A stretch of DNA of 64,000 nt from Thermogemmatispora tikiterensis (lineage in GTDB: Bacteria; Chloroflexota; Ktedonobacteria; Ktedonobacterales; Ktedonobacteraceae), in assembly GCF_003268475.1 (NCBI RefSeq), contig NZ_MCIF01000002.1, forward strand, positions 1,342,413 through 1,406,412, read 5' to 3'. Of this stretch, positions 34,345-43,367 are shown in pieces. A program made the position numbers and the translations under genes. Under the pieces are notes generated by a model. It did not search any database. It was not told the DNA's origin and worked only from the letters and a program-made list of their open reading frames with translations. Every line of letters begins with the position of its first letter. The stretch's first letter is position 1.

Positions 34345-35184
34345 ATGAGTGAGCGCCTTGCTGATGAGCAGGAGTTATTCACCATTGCCAACCAAACAGC
34401 GGTGATCACCGGCGGCACCGGCGTGCTCGGAGGAAGTATGGCTCGCTTCCTGGCTCGTTGTGGAGTCCGTGTCGCCCTTCTCAGTCGCCGCGCCGGCCCC
34501 ACAAGCGAGATCGTGCGCACGATTCGCCACGAGGGAGGGGAGGTCCTGGGGCTCCCTTGTGATGTAGGCGACCGTCAGGCTATCGAGCAAGCGGCCAGAG
34601 AGATTGAGGCCACTTTTGGGCGCGCGACCATCTTAATCAACGCCGCCGGCGGGAATCGCGAGGCCGCTTCGACGAGCTCACAGCTGCCCTTCTTCGATCT
34701 GACGCCGGCGGCCCTGCATGAGGTGCTGACACTCAACCTCATCGGCACCTTCTATTGCTGCCAGGTCTTCGGGCGCGGCATGGTTGCCGAGGGGAGGGGA
34801 AGCATCGTCAATATCGCTTCTATGGCCGCGCTGCGCCCACTAACGCGTGTCCCTGCCTACGGAGCAGCCAAGGCGGGCGTCGTGAATCTGACACACTGGC
34901 TGGCTGTTTACATGGCTCAGGAGTACAGCCCCGCCATTCGTGTCAACGCCATAGCCCCCGGCTTTTTCTTAACCGAGCAGAACCAGAGGCTCCTCATTGA
35001 TCCCTCGACAGGCAGCCTGACCGAGCGCGGGCGTCGCATTCTCGACCATACTCCTATGCAACGCCTCGGCCAGCCAGAGGATCTCTTCGGTACCTTGCTC
35101 TGGCTGCTGAGTCCTGCCTCGGCTTTCGTTACAGGTATCGTGGTTCCGGTCGATGGCGGTTTCTCCGCCTACGCCGGTGTCTGA
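34345..35184 (+). CDS. SDR oxidoreductase, D-mannonate oxidoreductase-like
   Basis: This 279-residue classical short-chain dehydrogenase has the cofactor motif TGGTGVLGGSMARFLA (about 21-36), NAAGG at about 93-97, the catalytic Ser in SIVNIASMAAL and YGAAK (about 172-176). The later blocks HWLAVYMAQEYSPAIRVNAI, APGFFLTEQNQRLL, HTPMQRLGQPEDLFGTLLWL and VTGIVVPVDGGFSAYAGV are very close to the SDR-type D-mannonate oxidoreductase (UxuB/YjmF) group, which interconverts fructuronate and mannonate in hexuronate use. No uxaC/uxuA genes are nearby, so the exact substrate is unproved. Confidence 0.8.
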   Translation: MSERLADEQELFTIANQTAVITGGTGVLGGSMARFLARCGVRVALLSRRAGPTSEIVRTIRHEGGEVLGLPCDVGDRQAIEQAAREIEATFGRATILINAAGGNREAASTSSQLPFFDLTPAALHEVLTLNLIGTFYCCQVFGRGMVAEGRGSIVNIASMAALRPLTRVPAYGAAKAGVVNLTHWLAVYMAQEYSPAIRVNAIAPGFFLTEQNQRLLIDPSTGSLTERGRRILDHTPMQRLGQPEDLFGTLLWLLSPASAFVTGIVVPVDGGFSAYAGV

Positions 35185-35269
35185 AGCCAGCATCTATCGA
35201 TGATCGTTGATTGATAATACATAGCGAAGCGAGCGTTTATTTCGCTGTCGCAGAAAGGGTCGATTCGCG

Positions 35270-35298
35270 TTGATATTTACACAGGATTGGGTTAAAAT
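35270..35298 (+). promoter_or_regulatory. Promoter of the HTH-GAF regulator
   Basis: TTGATA (35270-35275) and TAAAAT (35293-35298) are exactly 17 bases apart, 66 bases before the start codon at 35364. Confidence 0.65.
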
Positions 35299-35363
35299 GA
35301 GACAGTCATAGGCAGATCAGGACCAGCGAGGCAGCACTCAACAATCCCTAGGTAGAGGCAACT

Positions 35364-36368
35364 ATGACAAAGCTGGAGACCTGGCGGAGACTGCTGGAGC
35401 AGGCCATTAGCAACGCGCACGAGCTTCGACGCCTGGCGCAGGCTGTCGGTGTCAATAGCGTCACCATCGCGCGCTGGGCCAAAGGGCAAAGCAGCCCGCG
35501 CACGGAGCATCTGCGGCAGCTCTATCAGGCCGTGTTCCGCTCCCATCCAGTGTTGGCGGAGCATCTGCGACAGGCCCATCCTGAGCTCCTGGGCAGGCCA
35601 GCCATCAGCGACAGCGAAGACCAGCAGATCCCGTCGACCTTTTACCGCCGTATCCTCACTACCTGTCTGGAATGCGCACCGGCGCTCCGCTCCGTGACCA
35701 TGCGCAACCTTATTTTGCAGCAGATGATCAGCCAGTTTGATCCTCATGAGCTTGGGCTGAAAGTTACCCTTATCCAGTGCGTGCCCCCTAGTCTGGCCAC
35801 CCAACAAGTGCGCAGCCTACGCATCGTCCAGGGGCGTGGCACCCCACCCTGGCGCTCGCTGCCAGAGCCGGAGCTACTTCTGCTGGGGGCCGAATCGCTG
35901 GCCGGTCACTGCGTAGCCTCTGGCCACTACGCCATCATTCCAAGCCGGGAGGACCTCACCTACTATTTCCCTACCCATAGCGAGCCTTTCACAGAAAGCA
36001 TGCTAGCCTATCCTCTTCTGCAGGGGGGGAAGATCGCTGGCTGTCTTTCCATTGCCAGCACCCAGCGCAACTATTTCCATCAGGCCCAGCTTGACCTGGC
36101 CCGCGACTACGCCTATCTTCTGGCTTTGAGTTGTGAGCCGGAAGAATTCTTTGACAGCAGCCAGATCGCGCTGGGCATTATGCCCTCCGCAGCCGAGCAG
36201 CGTCCCTATACTATCAGCTCCGTTGGCCGCGTGCTAGAGCAGCTGCGCCAGGCCGCTCTGCACGGTACTCCCCTCTCATACAAGCAGGCTGAGCTACGCG
36301 TGCTCCATGAGATTGAAGAGGAACTCTTGCTGCTTGGTCAGCGCTGGCAAGGTCTCACTATCCACTAG
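35364..36368 (+). CDS. XRE-type HTH regulator with GAF-like sensor domain
   Basis: The 334-residue protein starts with a helix-turn-helix (LRRLAQAVGVNSVTIARWAK, then GQSSPRTEHLRQLYQAVF). The middle part (about 140-260) has the feel of a GAF domain: SLAGHCVASGHYAIIPSRED, followed by SMLAYPLLQGGKIAGCLSIAS, where the LxxGGxxxGxLxxxS-type strand pair is typical. A helical C-terminus ends the protein. Such one-component regulators are common in Ktedonobacteria. The ligand and targets are unknown; the divergent or adjacent SDR and LarA-like genes are possible targets. Confidence 0.65.
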   Translation: MTKLETWRRLLEQAISNAHELRRLAQAVGVNSVTIARWAKGQSSPRTEHLRQLYQAVFRSHPVLAEHLRQAHPELLGRPAISDSEDQQIPSTFYRRILTTCLECAPALRSVTMRNLILQQMISQFDPHELGLKVTLIQCVPPSLATQQVRSLRIVQGRGTPPWRSLPEPELLLLGAESLAGHCVASGHYAIIPSREDLTYYFPTHSEPFTESMLAYPLLQGGKIAGCLSIASTQRNYFHQAQLDLARDYAYLLALSCEPEEFFDSSQIALGIMPSAAEQRPYTISSVGRVLEQLRQAALHGTPLSYKQAELRVLHEIEEELLLLGQRWQGLTIH

Positions 36369-36651
36369 AGCCCTTGGCCAGCGCGGCAAGCAGACAAACA
36401 GACAATCAAATAGCCAGTCTAACGCACCATAGCCAACCAATTCAGTAGAAGACCCTGGCCTGCAATGCAGGTGATACAATCAGTGACAAGGGGGAAGCAA
36501 GAAAGTCAGCTTGCCTTCACGCTGCATCCAGCCCCTACTAGGCCTACTAGGCCGACCCTCGCGGATGCTGCTCCCGCATTCCGCGGTGGCCAGTGAGCAA
36601 AGAAGAGAACATAAGCACTCAGGCAAGACACCCAAAGGAGAGAAACTTGCG

Positions 36652-37911
36652 ATGCTGCTTGGCGAGGGAAGTACCAGCGAGACACTCAGTTCCAGCCAGG
36701 TGAGCGACCTGCTCCAGCGCGCCCTCGAACCGCTAGCCCTTGCAGGCAAGCGCGTCCTGGTCATCATTCCCGATGGAACGCGCAGCGCTCCTATCCCTCT
36801 CTTCTTCCGCCTCCTGAATGAGCAACTATACAGCCGAGTAGCGCAACTAGACTATCTCATCGCCCTCGGCACCCATCCCCCTCTCAGTGAGGCCGCTATT
36901 ACGGCCCTGGTGGGCTTCTCAGCGGAGGAGCGTGCGCAGTCCTATCCCGGCCTGCGCATCTTCAACCACCAGTGGGATCGACCCGCGATGTTGCACGCTC
37001 TCGGCACCCTGAACGCCGAGGAAGTTGATCAGCTGACTGAAGGACTGCTCAGAGACGAGATTGTCGTCTCCCTGAACCGCCGCATCCTTGACTATGATCA
37101 GCTGATCATCTGCGGTCCGGTCTTTCCGCACGAGGTTGCCGGTTTTTCAGGCGGGGCCAAGTATCTTTTCCCTGGCATAGCCGGGCCAGAAATTATCAAT
37201 ACTACCCACTGGCTAGGAGCCCTGGTCACCAGCTTGCACACGATCGGCGTGAAAGAGACACCAGTACGTCGCCTGCTGCATCGCGCCGCCGAACTGGTAC
37301 CCAGGCCACTGCTCGTCCTTGCCCTTGTAATGCAAGGGCAGGATCTGCACGGACTCTACATCGGTGACTACCAGCAGGCCTTCGAAGCAGCGGCAGACCT
37401 CTCCGCGCGCCTCAACATCGTTACTCATCCACACCCCTACCAACTGGTGCTAGCCGTGGCTGCTCCACTCTATCCCGACCTCTGGACTGGTGCCAAAGCC
37501 ATGTACAAAACTGAGCCAATTGTAGCCGACGGCGGCGAGGTCATCATCTATGCCCCCAAGATTACCGAATTCTCCTATACCCACGGCCCCCTGATCGAGC
37601 GCGTTGGCTATCACGTGCGCGACTACTTTCTCAAGCAACCTGAACGCTTTCGCACGATCCCCGGCACCATTAAAGCGCATAGCACCCATGTCAAAGGGGC
37701 CGGCAGCTACGACGCCACAACAGGGCGCGAGCTGCCGCGCATCCAGGTCACGCTTGCAACCGGTATCGATGCTGAACGCTGCCAGCGTGTCAATCTGGGC
37801 TATCGCGATCCACAGTCAATCGATCCCGAAGCCTGGAAAGGACTAGAGGACGAGGGCATTCTGGTGGTCGAACATGCCGGCGAAGTGCTCCACCGCCTCC
37901 AGTACTCCTGA
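36652..37911 (+). CDS. LarA-like nickel-dependent racemase/epimerase family protein
   Basis: The 419-residue protein matches the LarA family. It shows VIIPDGTRSAP (about 36-46), ALGTHPPLSE (His about 73, a nickel-site ligand region), FPHEVAGFSGGAKYLFPGIA (about 158-177), with the Lys that attaches the pincer cofactor in LarA, and INTTHWLG with the next His. GGAG lies 11 nt upstream of the ATG at 36652. The longer frame from 36511 adds 47 residues with no family match. Characterised members racemise lactate or other 2-hydroxy acids. The cofactor makers larB, larC and larE are not in the window, so the gene relies on others elsewhere or has a different role. Confidence 0.82.
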   Translation: MLLGEGSTSETLSSSQVSDLLQRALEPLALAGKRVLVIIPDGTRSAPIPLFFRLLNEQLYSRVAQLDYLIALGTHPPLSEAAITALVGFSAEERAQSYPGLRIFNHQWDRPAMLHALGTLNAEEVDQLTEGLLRDEIVVSLNRRILDYDQLIICGPVFPHEVAGFSGGAKYLFPGIAGPEIINTTHWLGALVTSLHTIGVKETPVRRLLHRAAELVPRPLLVLALVMQGQDLHGLYIGDYQQAFEAAADLSARLNIVTHPHPYQLVLAVAAPLYPDLWTGAKAMYKTEPIVADGGEVIIYAPKITEFSYTHGPLIERVGYHVRDYFLKQPERFRTIPGTIKAHSTHVKGAGSYDATTGRELPRIQVTLATGIDAERCQRVNLGYRDPQSIDPEAWKGLEDEGILVVEHAGEVLHRLQYS

Positions 37912-38156
37912 GCAAGTCAGGGGTGCTCAGCCACCATCACCAGAAAGCAGAGGCAGCTCCAAAACGTTCAGAGACCAGTTACTCCTGGCCGATCACGGAC
38001 TGGGTGACACCAGAAACAGACAGAGGCCAGACGGATGAGAGAGGTCTGGATCAGCAGAGAGGAGAGACGTCCGCAGAGCTGACCCCGCCTCTCTCTACTT
38101 GCCTGCTCACCCTGGCTGTCAGACCAGCTGGCCATTCGGCTCAGCCCTCTGCCAGC

Positions 38157-38645
38157 TTAGACTACCTCACGCTGGGCCATATCCCCAGCATAGGTCAGGC
38201 ATGTCAGACTGCACCCTCGCTCGCGCACATTTGAGATCTCCAAACCAAAGTGATGCAGCTTGCTACGCACCGACGAGAGAGCACGGCGGAGCGGACGCAA
38301 CTCCTGCTGCCAGCGCTGGCTGCCCTGGGCTTCTAAGAGGCGCTGACGACAGCGAGCGATCGAGCTGGCGGTCACCGGAGCCGACGACAAACTGGCTAGC
38401 AGAACCTCGTAGGGGCAATAGTGAGGAAAAGCCTGTAAAATAGGTTCAAGCACACGCAATTCATTGATACTGAATTGCTGATCAAGTATCATTTTTCCAT
38501 CACAAAGTAAAGAGAGCGTCCGCGTGCCTAAACTCAAGGCCAGCGTCTGACCAGGAGGCAAGAGATCCTGAAAAGCAAAATGGAGAATGCGCGTCTCTGT
38601 CCCTTTTCGACGTTTTCTAAAACGAGTTAATGTCTGCTCTGACAT
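38157..38645 (-). CDS. Winged-helix DNA-binding protein (OmpR-type output domain alone)
   Basis: The protein has 162 residues from the ATG at 38645, which has AAGGA 10 nt upstream; the frame extends further 5' but without support. The C-terminal two-thirds resemble an OmpR/PhoB trans_reg_C domain: strands LALSLGTRTLSLLCDGKMIL, then QFSINELRVLEPILQAFPHY, followed by a helix LRRALSSVRSKLHHFGLEIS and a final strand pair NVRERGCSLTCLTY. There is no receiver domain. It is a lone minus-strand gene just before the second EPS locus. A regulatory role for that locus is possible but unproved. Confidence 0.6.
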   Translation of the reverse strand: MSEQTLTRFRKRRKGTETRILHFAFQDLLPPGQTLALSLGTRTLSLLCDGKMILDQQFSINELRVLEPILQAFPHYCPYEVLLASLSSAPVTASSIARCRQRLLEAQGSQRWQQELRPLRRALSSVRSKLHHFGLEISNVRERGCSLTCLTYAGDMAQREVV

Positions 38646-39498
38646 AGTGTTTTTTTCCTTCATGCCTAAGCGACAAACCAAATCATACGAGCCAGAGAAG
38701 AGCTGACGAACCCGGCAAGATGCCAGGCCAACTCCTTCCGTCAAGGTCAGACAAGCCCCTGTGCAGCAGGGTCCACCCGTCTGTACGCCTGTCCATTGGG
38801 ATGAGGGGCCAGGCCGGTCGTACTGCCTGGACGAGAGCCCAGCCTCGCAGCCGGCAGCGATTGGAGCGCCCATGAATGAATCGACACATACCAATCACAG
38901 CCTTCGCTGAAGGGATATATAGCACAGGCATTCGCTGGACCATAGGCGAGTAGCCAGAATTGCCGGGGAGGTCCTACGAGTGGCTACCAGGCTCCATCAG
39001 CCCAGGAAGCCGATTGACGCCTTCTCGCCTACCTCCAGCAGCCACTGAGCGGTGTGTATTTGTTAACCCGAGTCAGCGGTAAATATTACCCGGAAAAACG
39101 GTTATCAATTCCCGACAAAATAGCCATCAACGGGACGACAATTGCAACCAGGTCAGCTATACTGGTCTTCGGCAGTGTGGCAGCGCCAGGATAGAGCGCT
39201 GCTCGAGTAGTGTGGAAGGGACTGTTTTCTCAATACTTTCCTAACAATTCGCAAAGAAAGAGCGTTGCTGAGTGGCGCAGGAGCGTCGAGGCCAATGCCT
39301 TTGGCTTATGTCTAAAAATCATCATCTGGCCAGCATGCAGGCTTTGAGAAGCATCCCGATTGCCCGGTAGAGAGAGGCCACCTCCCGCATCTTGCCGCTG
39401 ACCAGTGAGTGACCCACGGCTCTAGCACTGCTCCGCTTGGTCATACGCAGGCGATTTGACCAGATTCGATCGATGGCGCAGTGAGAAGTGAGAAAGCG
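38646..39498. other. Intergenic region upstream of the second EPS locus
   Basis: About 850 bases without a supportable gene between divergent genes. The part from about 39040 to 39170 is AT-richer than its surroundings and includes TATACT at 39158-39163, a candidate -10, but no good -35 at the right distance. Promoters of both the winged-helix gene and the EPS operon must lie here. No known RNA motif was recognised. Confidence 0.45.
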
Positions 39499-40626
39499 AT
39501 GATTCCGATTGCTCGTCCCCTGTTGGGAGCTGAGGAGGAGGCTGCTATTCGCGAGGTATTGACCTCGGGTCTGCTTGCTCAGGGCAAATACGTCGCTGCG
39601 TTTGAGCAGCGTTTCGCCGAACTCTGCCAGGTTGGTGCCGCGATTGCCGTTTCCTCGGGCACGGCGGCTCTTCATCTCGCCCTTCTGGCTCATGATATCG
39701 GCCCGGGAGATGAAGTGATCACCACGGCCTTCAGCTTTGCGGCCACCGCGAATGTGATCTTGTTGGTGGGTGCCACACCGGTTTTCGTCGACATCGAGCC
39801 GGAAACTTATACTCTTGACCCCACACAGGTAGAGCTGGCCCTCAGCGAGCGTACGCGCGCCATTCTTCCTGTCCATCTCTACGGTCATCCCTGCGACCTG
39901 GGTCGCTTGCTGCCGCTGGTCGAGGCCCACAAATTGATCCTGCTCGAAGATGCCTGCCAGGCCCATGCCAGTAGCTTCGCCGGGAAGCCGGTGGGGAGCT
40001 TCGGCACAGGCTGCTTCTCGTTCTATGCGACGAAGAACATGACCACCGGCGAAGGCGGGATGATTACCAGTGACGATCCCGAGGTGGCCGCCCGGCTGCG
40101 TCTTCTGCGCAACCACGGCCAGGCCAGTCGTTATCACCAGATTGGCCTGGGCTATAACCTGCGTATGACTGACCTGCAGGGCGCTCTGGGTCTGGTCCAG
40201 CTGGCGAAACTGGAGGAGTTCACACGGCGACGCATCGCTAACGCCACTTACCTGAACCAGCATCTGGCCGGCATTGTGCAGACGCCGATTACTCGCCCGG
40301 GTTGCCGTCATACCTATCATCAGTACACCATTCGCGTTCCTGCCCACCGCGATGAGATCGCCGCTGAGCTGCACCGGCGCGGCATCGCCACCGCCGTCCA
40401 CTACCCCGTTCCTATCCACCAGCAACCTTTCTACCGCAGCCAGGCGAGCCGCTTTTATGTGGTGAATCCCGAGCGGCGGCAGCGCGTGCGCGGAGACAGC
40501 CCTCTGGCTCAGCTGCCGGAGACGGAACGGGCGGCGCGCGAGGTGCTCTCGCTGCCAGTGCACCCCGCCCTGACTCAAGATGACCTGGAGACCATCGCCC
40601 GGGAGGTGATTGCTCTATGCAGCTGA
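39499..40626 (+). CDS. DegT/DnrJ/EryC1/StrS family sugar aminotransferase (WbpE/GnnB-like)
   Basis: This 375-residue PLP enzyme aminates a keto-sugar nucleotide. It shows SSGTAALHLAL (about 53-63), TAFSFAATANVILLVGATPV, LLEDACQAHAS (PLP-binding Asp) and the Schiff-base Lys in FSFYATKNMTTGEGG (about 175-189), then NLRMTDLQGALGLVQL and YHQYTIRVPAHRD. GAGAAAG lies upstream of the ATG at 39499; a GTG at 39481 is the alternative. The stop overlaps the Gfo/Idh gene by 10 nt. Together they look like the oxidise-then-aminate pair that puts an amino group at C3 of UDP-GlcNAc or UDP-GlcNAcA. Confidence 0.9.
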   Translation: MIPIARPLLGAEEEAAIREVLTSGLLAQGKYVAAFEQRFAELCQVGAAIAVSSGTAALHLALLAHDIGPGDEVITTAFSFAATANVILLVGATPVFVDIEPETYTLDPTQVELALSERTRAILPVHLYGHPCDLGRLLPLVEAHKLILLEDACQAHASSFAGKPVGSFGTGCFSFYATKNMTTGEGGMITSDDPEVAARLRLLRNHGQASRYHQIGLGYNLRMTDLQGALGLVQLAKLEEFTRRRIANATYLNQHLAGIVQTPITRPGCRHTYHQYTIRVPAHRDEIAAELHRRGIATAVHYPVPIHQQPFYRSQASRFYVVNPERRQRVRGDSPLAQLPETERAAREVLSLPVHPALTQDDLETIAREVIALCS

Positions 40627-41798
40627 GAGTAGCAGTGGTCGGCGCCGGCTCAATGGGCTGGAACCACTTGCGCGTCTTGAAGGAGCTGGAGGACTCGGTT
40701 CAGCTTGTGGCTGTCGCCGAAACCAATCCCAGCGCTCTCCAGCGCGCGGTTCAGCGCTTCCACATCGCCGGCTATAGCGACTATCGCCAGATGCTGGATG
40801 AGCAACGCCCCGAGCTGGTCGCGGTGGTCGTCCCGACTCACCTCCACTGTGAGGTGGCCGCTTTCGCTCTGGATCTCGGCCTCAATGTCCTGGTAGAAAA
40901 GCCCCTGACCAGTACGGTCGAGGAGGCTGAGGCGTTGATCGAGCTAGCCCGTCAGCGCGATGCTCGTCTGGCAGTGGGCCACATCGAGCGCTTCAATCCA
41001 GCGGTGACAGAGGTGAAGCGCCGCTTGAACGCTGGTACTCTCGGACGCATCTTCCATCTCCATGCGCGACGTATCGGACCGTTCCCACCGCGCATCCGCG
41101 ACGTCGGCGTGACCCTCGACCTGGCCTCGCATGAGATCGACACGATGCGCTATCTGGTGGACGCCGAGATCAGCCAGGTTTCGGCTCAAATCCAGCAGCA
41201 TATCCACCGTACCTGCGAGGATTTGCTGCTGGGGCTGCTGCGCTTCAGCAACGATGCTCTGGGAGTACTGGATGTCAATTGGTTGACGCCTACCAAGGTG
41301 CGTGAGCTGACCATCACCGGTGAGAAGGGGATGTTCTTGGTGAATTATTTGACTCAAGATGTCTTTTTCTACGAGAACGACTATTCCCCTACTTCCTGGG
41401 ATGCCCTGCGTTCCCTGACAGGCGTGAGCGAGGGAACCATGATCCGCCTGAAGGTACAGAAGGCGGAACCGCTGCGCCGCGAGTATGAGGATGTGATTCG
41501 CTCGATCATGAGCGATAGTAGCCCTTCTGTCTCGGGAGAGGATGGCCTGGCTGTGCTGAAGGTGGTTCAGCAGCTGCTGGCTTCGGCGCTAGCCAACAAT
41601 GGCCTTCTATCCCAGGCCCAGGAGCCGCATATCTCGCCTGAAGAGGCCGACCGCAGCTCGACAGCAGGGTCCAGCACGGCAGTTTCTCACCAGCGAGGGC
41701 CGAATGAGCAGATTCTCCCTCGCCGTATTGCCAGCCCCTCTTCTCTCACCCTGCCACAGAGGCATGAGGAGCATCCCAGCACCCTGGGAGGCAGCTAG
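40617..41798 (+). CDS. Gfo/Idh/MocA oxidoreductase (UDP-GlcNAc(A) 3-dehydrogenase-like)
   Basis: This 393-residue NAD(P)-dependent sugar-nucleotide oxidoreductase has the Rossmann motif VAVVGAGSMGWNHLRVL (about 5-21), VVVPTHLHCEVAAFALDLGL, the catalytic Lys in VLVEKPLTST (about 90-99), AVGHIERFNPAV and DLASHEIDTMRYLV (His for catalysis). The GHIERFNPAV block is typical of UDP-N-acetylglucosamine 3-dehydrogenase-like proteins (GnnA/WbpB side of the family). The last 70 residues are polar and low-complexity. The start overlaps the aminotransferase stop. Confidence 0.88.
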   Translation: MQLRVAVVGAGSMGWNHLRVLKELEDSVQLVAVAETNPSALQRAVQRFHIAGYSDYRQMLDEQRPELVAVVVPTHLHCEVAAFALDLGLNVLVEKPLTSTVEEAEALIELARQRDARLAVGHIERFNPAVTEVKRRLNAGTLGRIFHLHARRIGPFPPRIRDVGVTLDLASHEIDTMRYLVDAEISQVSAQIQQHIHRTCEDLLLGLLRFSNDALGVLDVNWLTPTKVRELTITGEKGMFLVNYLTQDVFFYENDYSPTSWDALRSLTGVSEGTMIRLKVQKAEPLRREYEDVIRSIMSDSSPSVSGEDGLAVLKVVQQLLASALANNGLLSQAQEPHISPEEADRSSTAGSSTAVSHQRGPNEQILPRRIASPSSLTLPQRHEEHPSTLGGS

Positions 41799-41832
41799 AC
41801 GAGGGATGAGAGACTGCAACGCAGAGAAGAGC

Positions 41833-43296
41833 ATGGAGAAGAGATTGTCAAGCGAGTCAATAGCCACCTTGCCACCAGCCACGGCGGTCGTTGTCGGTCT
41901 GGGCAAGATTGGCTTGCCGCTGGCCGTGCAGTATGCTCGTCACGGCTGGTATGTCATTGGCTGCGACGTGAATCCTGACGTGGTTGAGCAGATCAACGCT
42001 GGTCGCTCCCATATTCATGAGGAACCTGGCCTGGAGGAAGCGGTGGCACAGCTGGTCCAGGAGGGACGCTTACGTGCCACGAGCGACACGACGGCTGCTG
42101 TACGCCAGGCGCGCGCCGTCGTGGTGATTGTGCCAGTCCTCATGGATGAGGCTCATCGCGCCAATCTTACAGCCCTGGAGGCCGCTACCCGCTCCATTGG
42201 CAGAGGGCTACAGCCCGAGACACTGGTGCTCTATGAGACAACCCTGCCGGTGGGAACGACCGCCCACCACCTGGCCCCATTGCTGGAGAGCGAGTCTGGT
42301 CTGCAGGCCGGCTCCGATTTCTGGCTGGCCTATAGTCCCGAGCGGGTCTCTTCCGGCACCATCTTCCGCGACCTGCGCCTCTACCCCAAGGTTGTGGGAG
42401 GGTTCAATCCCCCCAGCACGGAGGCAGCTGTGGCCTTCTATCGTTCGGTGCTCGATACTTCCGAGATTATTGTGATGCCCTCGACTGACGATGCTGAGTT
42501 TGTGAAGCTGATCGAGACAACCTATCGCGATGTGAATATTGCTCTGGCTAACGAGTTCGCTCGCTTCGCCGATGCTCACGGCCTGGATGTGCAGGCAGCC
42601 ATCGCCGCCGCCAACAGCCAGCCCTATTCTCATATCCATACACCGAGCGTTGGAGTCGGTGGCCACTGTATCCCTGTTTATCCCTACTTTTTGCTGGCTG
42701 GCGCTGAAGCAGTCACCGAGCAGGTCGATGGCTTCGCTCCTCTGCTCCAGCTTCCCCGCCAGGCTCGCGCCATCAACGATAGCATGGCCACTTATGCCGT
42801 CCGGCGCCTCGAAATGGCCCTTGGTTCCTTACGGGGACAGACGGTTTTGATCCTGGGCATTGCTTACCGCGGCGATGTACGCGAGCTGGCCTTTAGCAGC
42901 GCAGCTTTGCTGCGCACAGCTCTGGAGAAGCGGGGGGCGCACGTACTCGCTGATGATCCGCTTTTCAGCTCCGAGGAAATCCGAGCCGCTGGCTATACCC
43001 CCTTCTCTCCTTCGGAGGCTGCCGCGGTGAGGGCGATTATTCTGCAAGCAGCTCATACCGCTTATCGCTCTTTTGATTTTCGTCCTTTTAGCCACTGCCA
43101 GGTGGTGCTCGATGGTCGCCAGGCCCTGCAACGCTCCGCCATTGAGGCGCTTGGCATGCGCTACCTCGCTATCGGTGACGGTAGCCCGGGCAGAAGCAGG
43201 CAGAGACAGCTGGCGGCTTTCCGCAGGCGGGAGGCCACAGCCTCTAGTCAGGAAACAGCAGCGACTACGCGCCATCGTCCAAAAAGTGCTCATTAG
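41833..43296 (+). CDS. UDP-N-acetylhexosamine 6-dehydrogenase (WbpA/WecC/VipA-like)
   Basis: The protein has about 487 residues. The NAD domain begins VVVGLGKIGLPLAVQYARHG (about 20-39). The central part has LYETTLPVGTTAHHLAPLLE, SPERVSSGTI and VKLIETTYRDVNIALANEFA. The catalytic Cys lies in GVGGHCIPVYPYFLLA (about 274-289), the form seen in UDP-GlcNAc/ManNAc dehydrogenases rather than the GGSCFPKD of UDP-glucose enzymes. LGIAYRGDVRE follows. It oxidises C6 to a uronic acid. The start is uncertain between 41806 and 41833. Position next to the aminotransferase and 3-dehydrogenase suggests a joint pathway. Confidence 0.88.
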   Translation: MEKRLSSESIATLPPATAVVVGLGKIGLPLAVQYARHGWYVIGCDVNPDVVEQINAGRSHIHEEPGLEEAVAQLVQEGRLRATSDTTAAVRQARAVVVIVPVLMDEAHRANLTALEAATRSIGRGLQPETLVLYETTLPVGTTAHHLAPLLESESGLQAGSDFWLAYSPERVSSGTIFRDLRLYPKVVGGFNPPSTEAAVAFYRSVLDTSEIIVMPSTDDAEFVKLIETTYRDVNIALANEFARFADAHGLDVQAAIAAANSQPYSHIHTPSVGVGGHCIPVYPYFLLAGAEAVTEQVDGFAPLLQLPRQARAINDSMATYAVRRLEMALGSLRGQTVLILGIAYRGDVRELAFSSAALLRTALEKRGAHVLADDPLFSSEEIRAAGYTPFSPSEAAAVRAIILQAAHTAYRSFDFRPFSHCQVVLDGRQALQRSAIEALGMRYLAIGDGSPGRSRQRQLAAFRRREATASSQETAATTRHRPKSAH

Positions 43297-43367
43297 AGAC
43301 GGTCGACGTCGACTTATTCATACAGCTCTCGTTCTCGCAGCGCTGAAGATGAGGAATAAAAAGATCT

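Noticed and set aside
37923..38234. 103-codon frame after the LarA-like gene
   Set aside because: Low-complexity, no motif, and it overlaps the end of the better supported minus-strand winged-helix gene.
41599..41832. Longer start of the UDP-sugar dehydrogenase
   Set aside because: The first 78 codons overlap the preceding Gfo/Idh gene in another frame and lack family similarity. The Rossmann motif begins shortly after the ATG at 41833.
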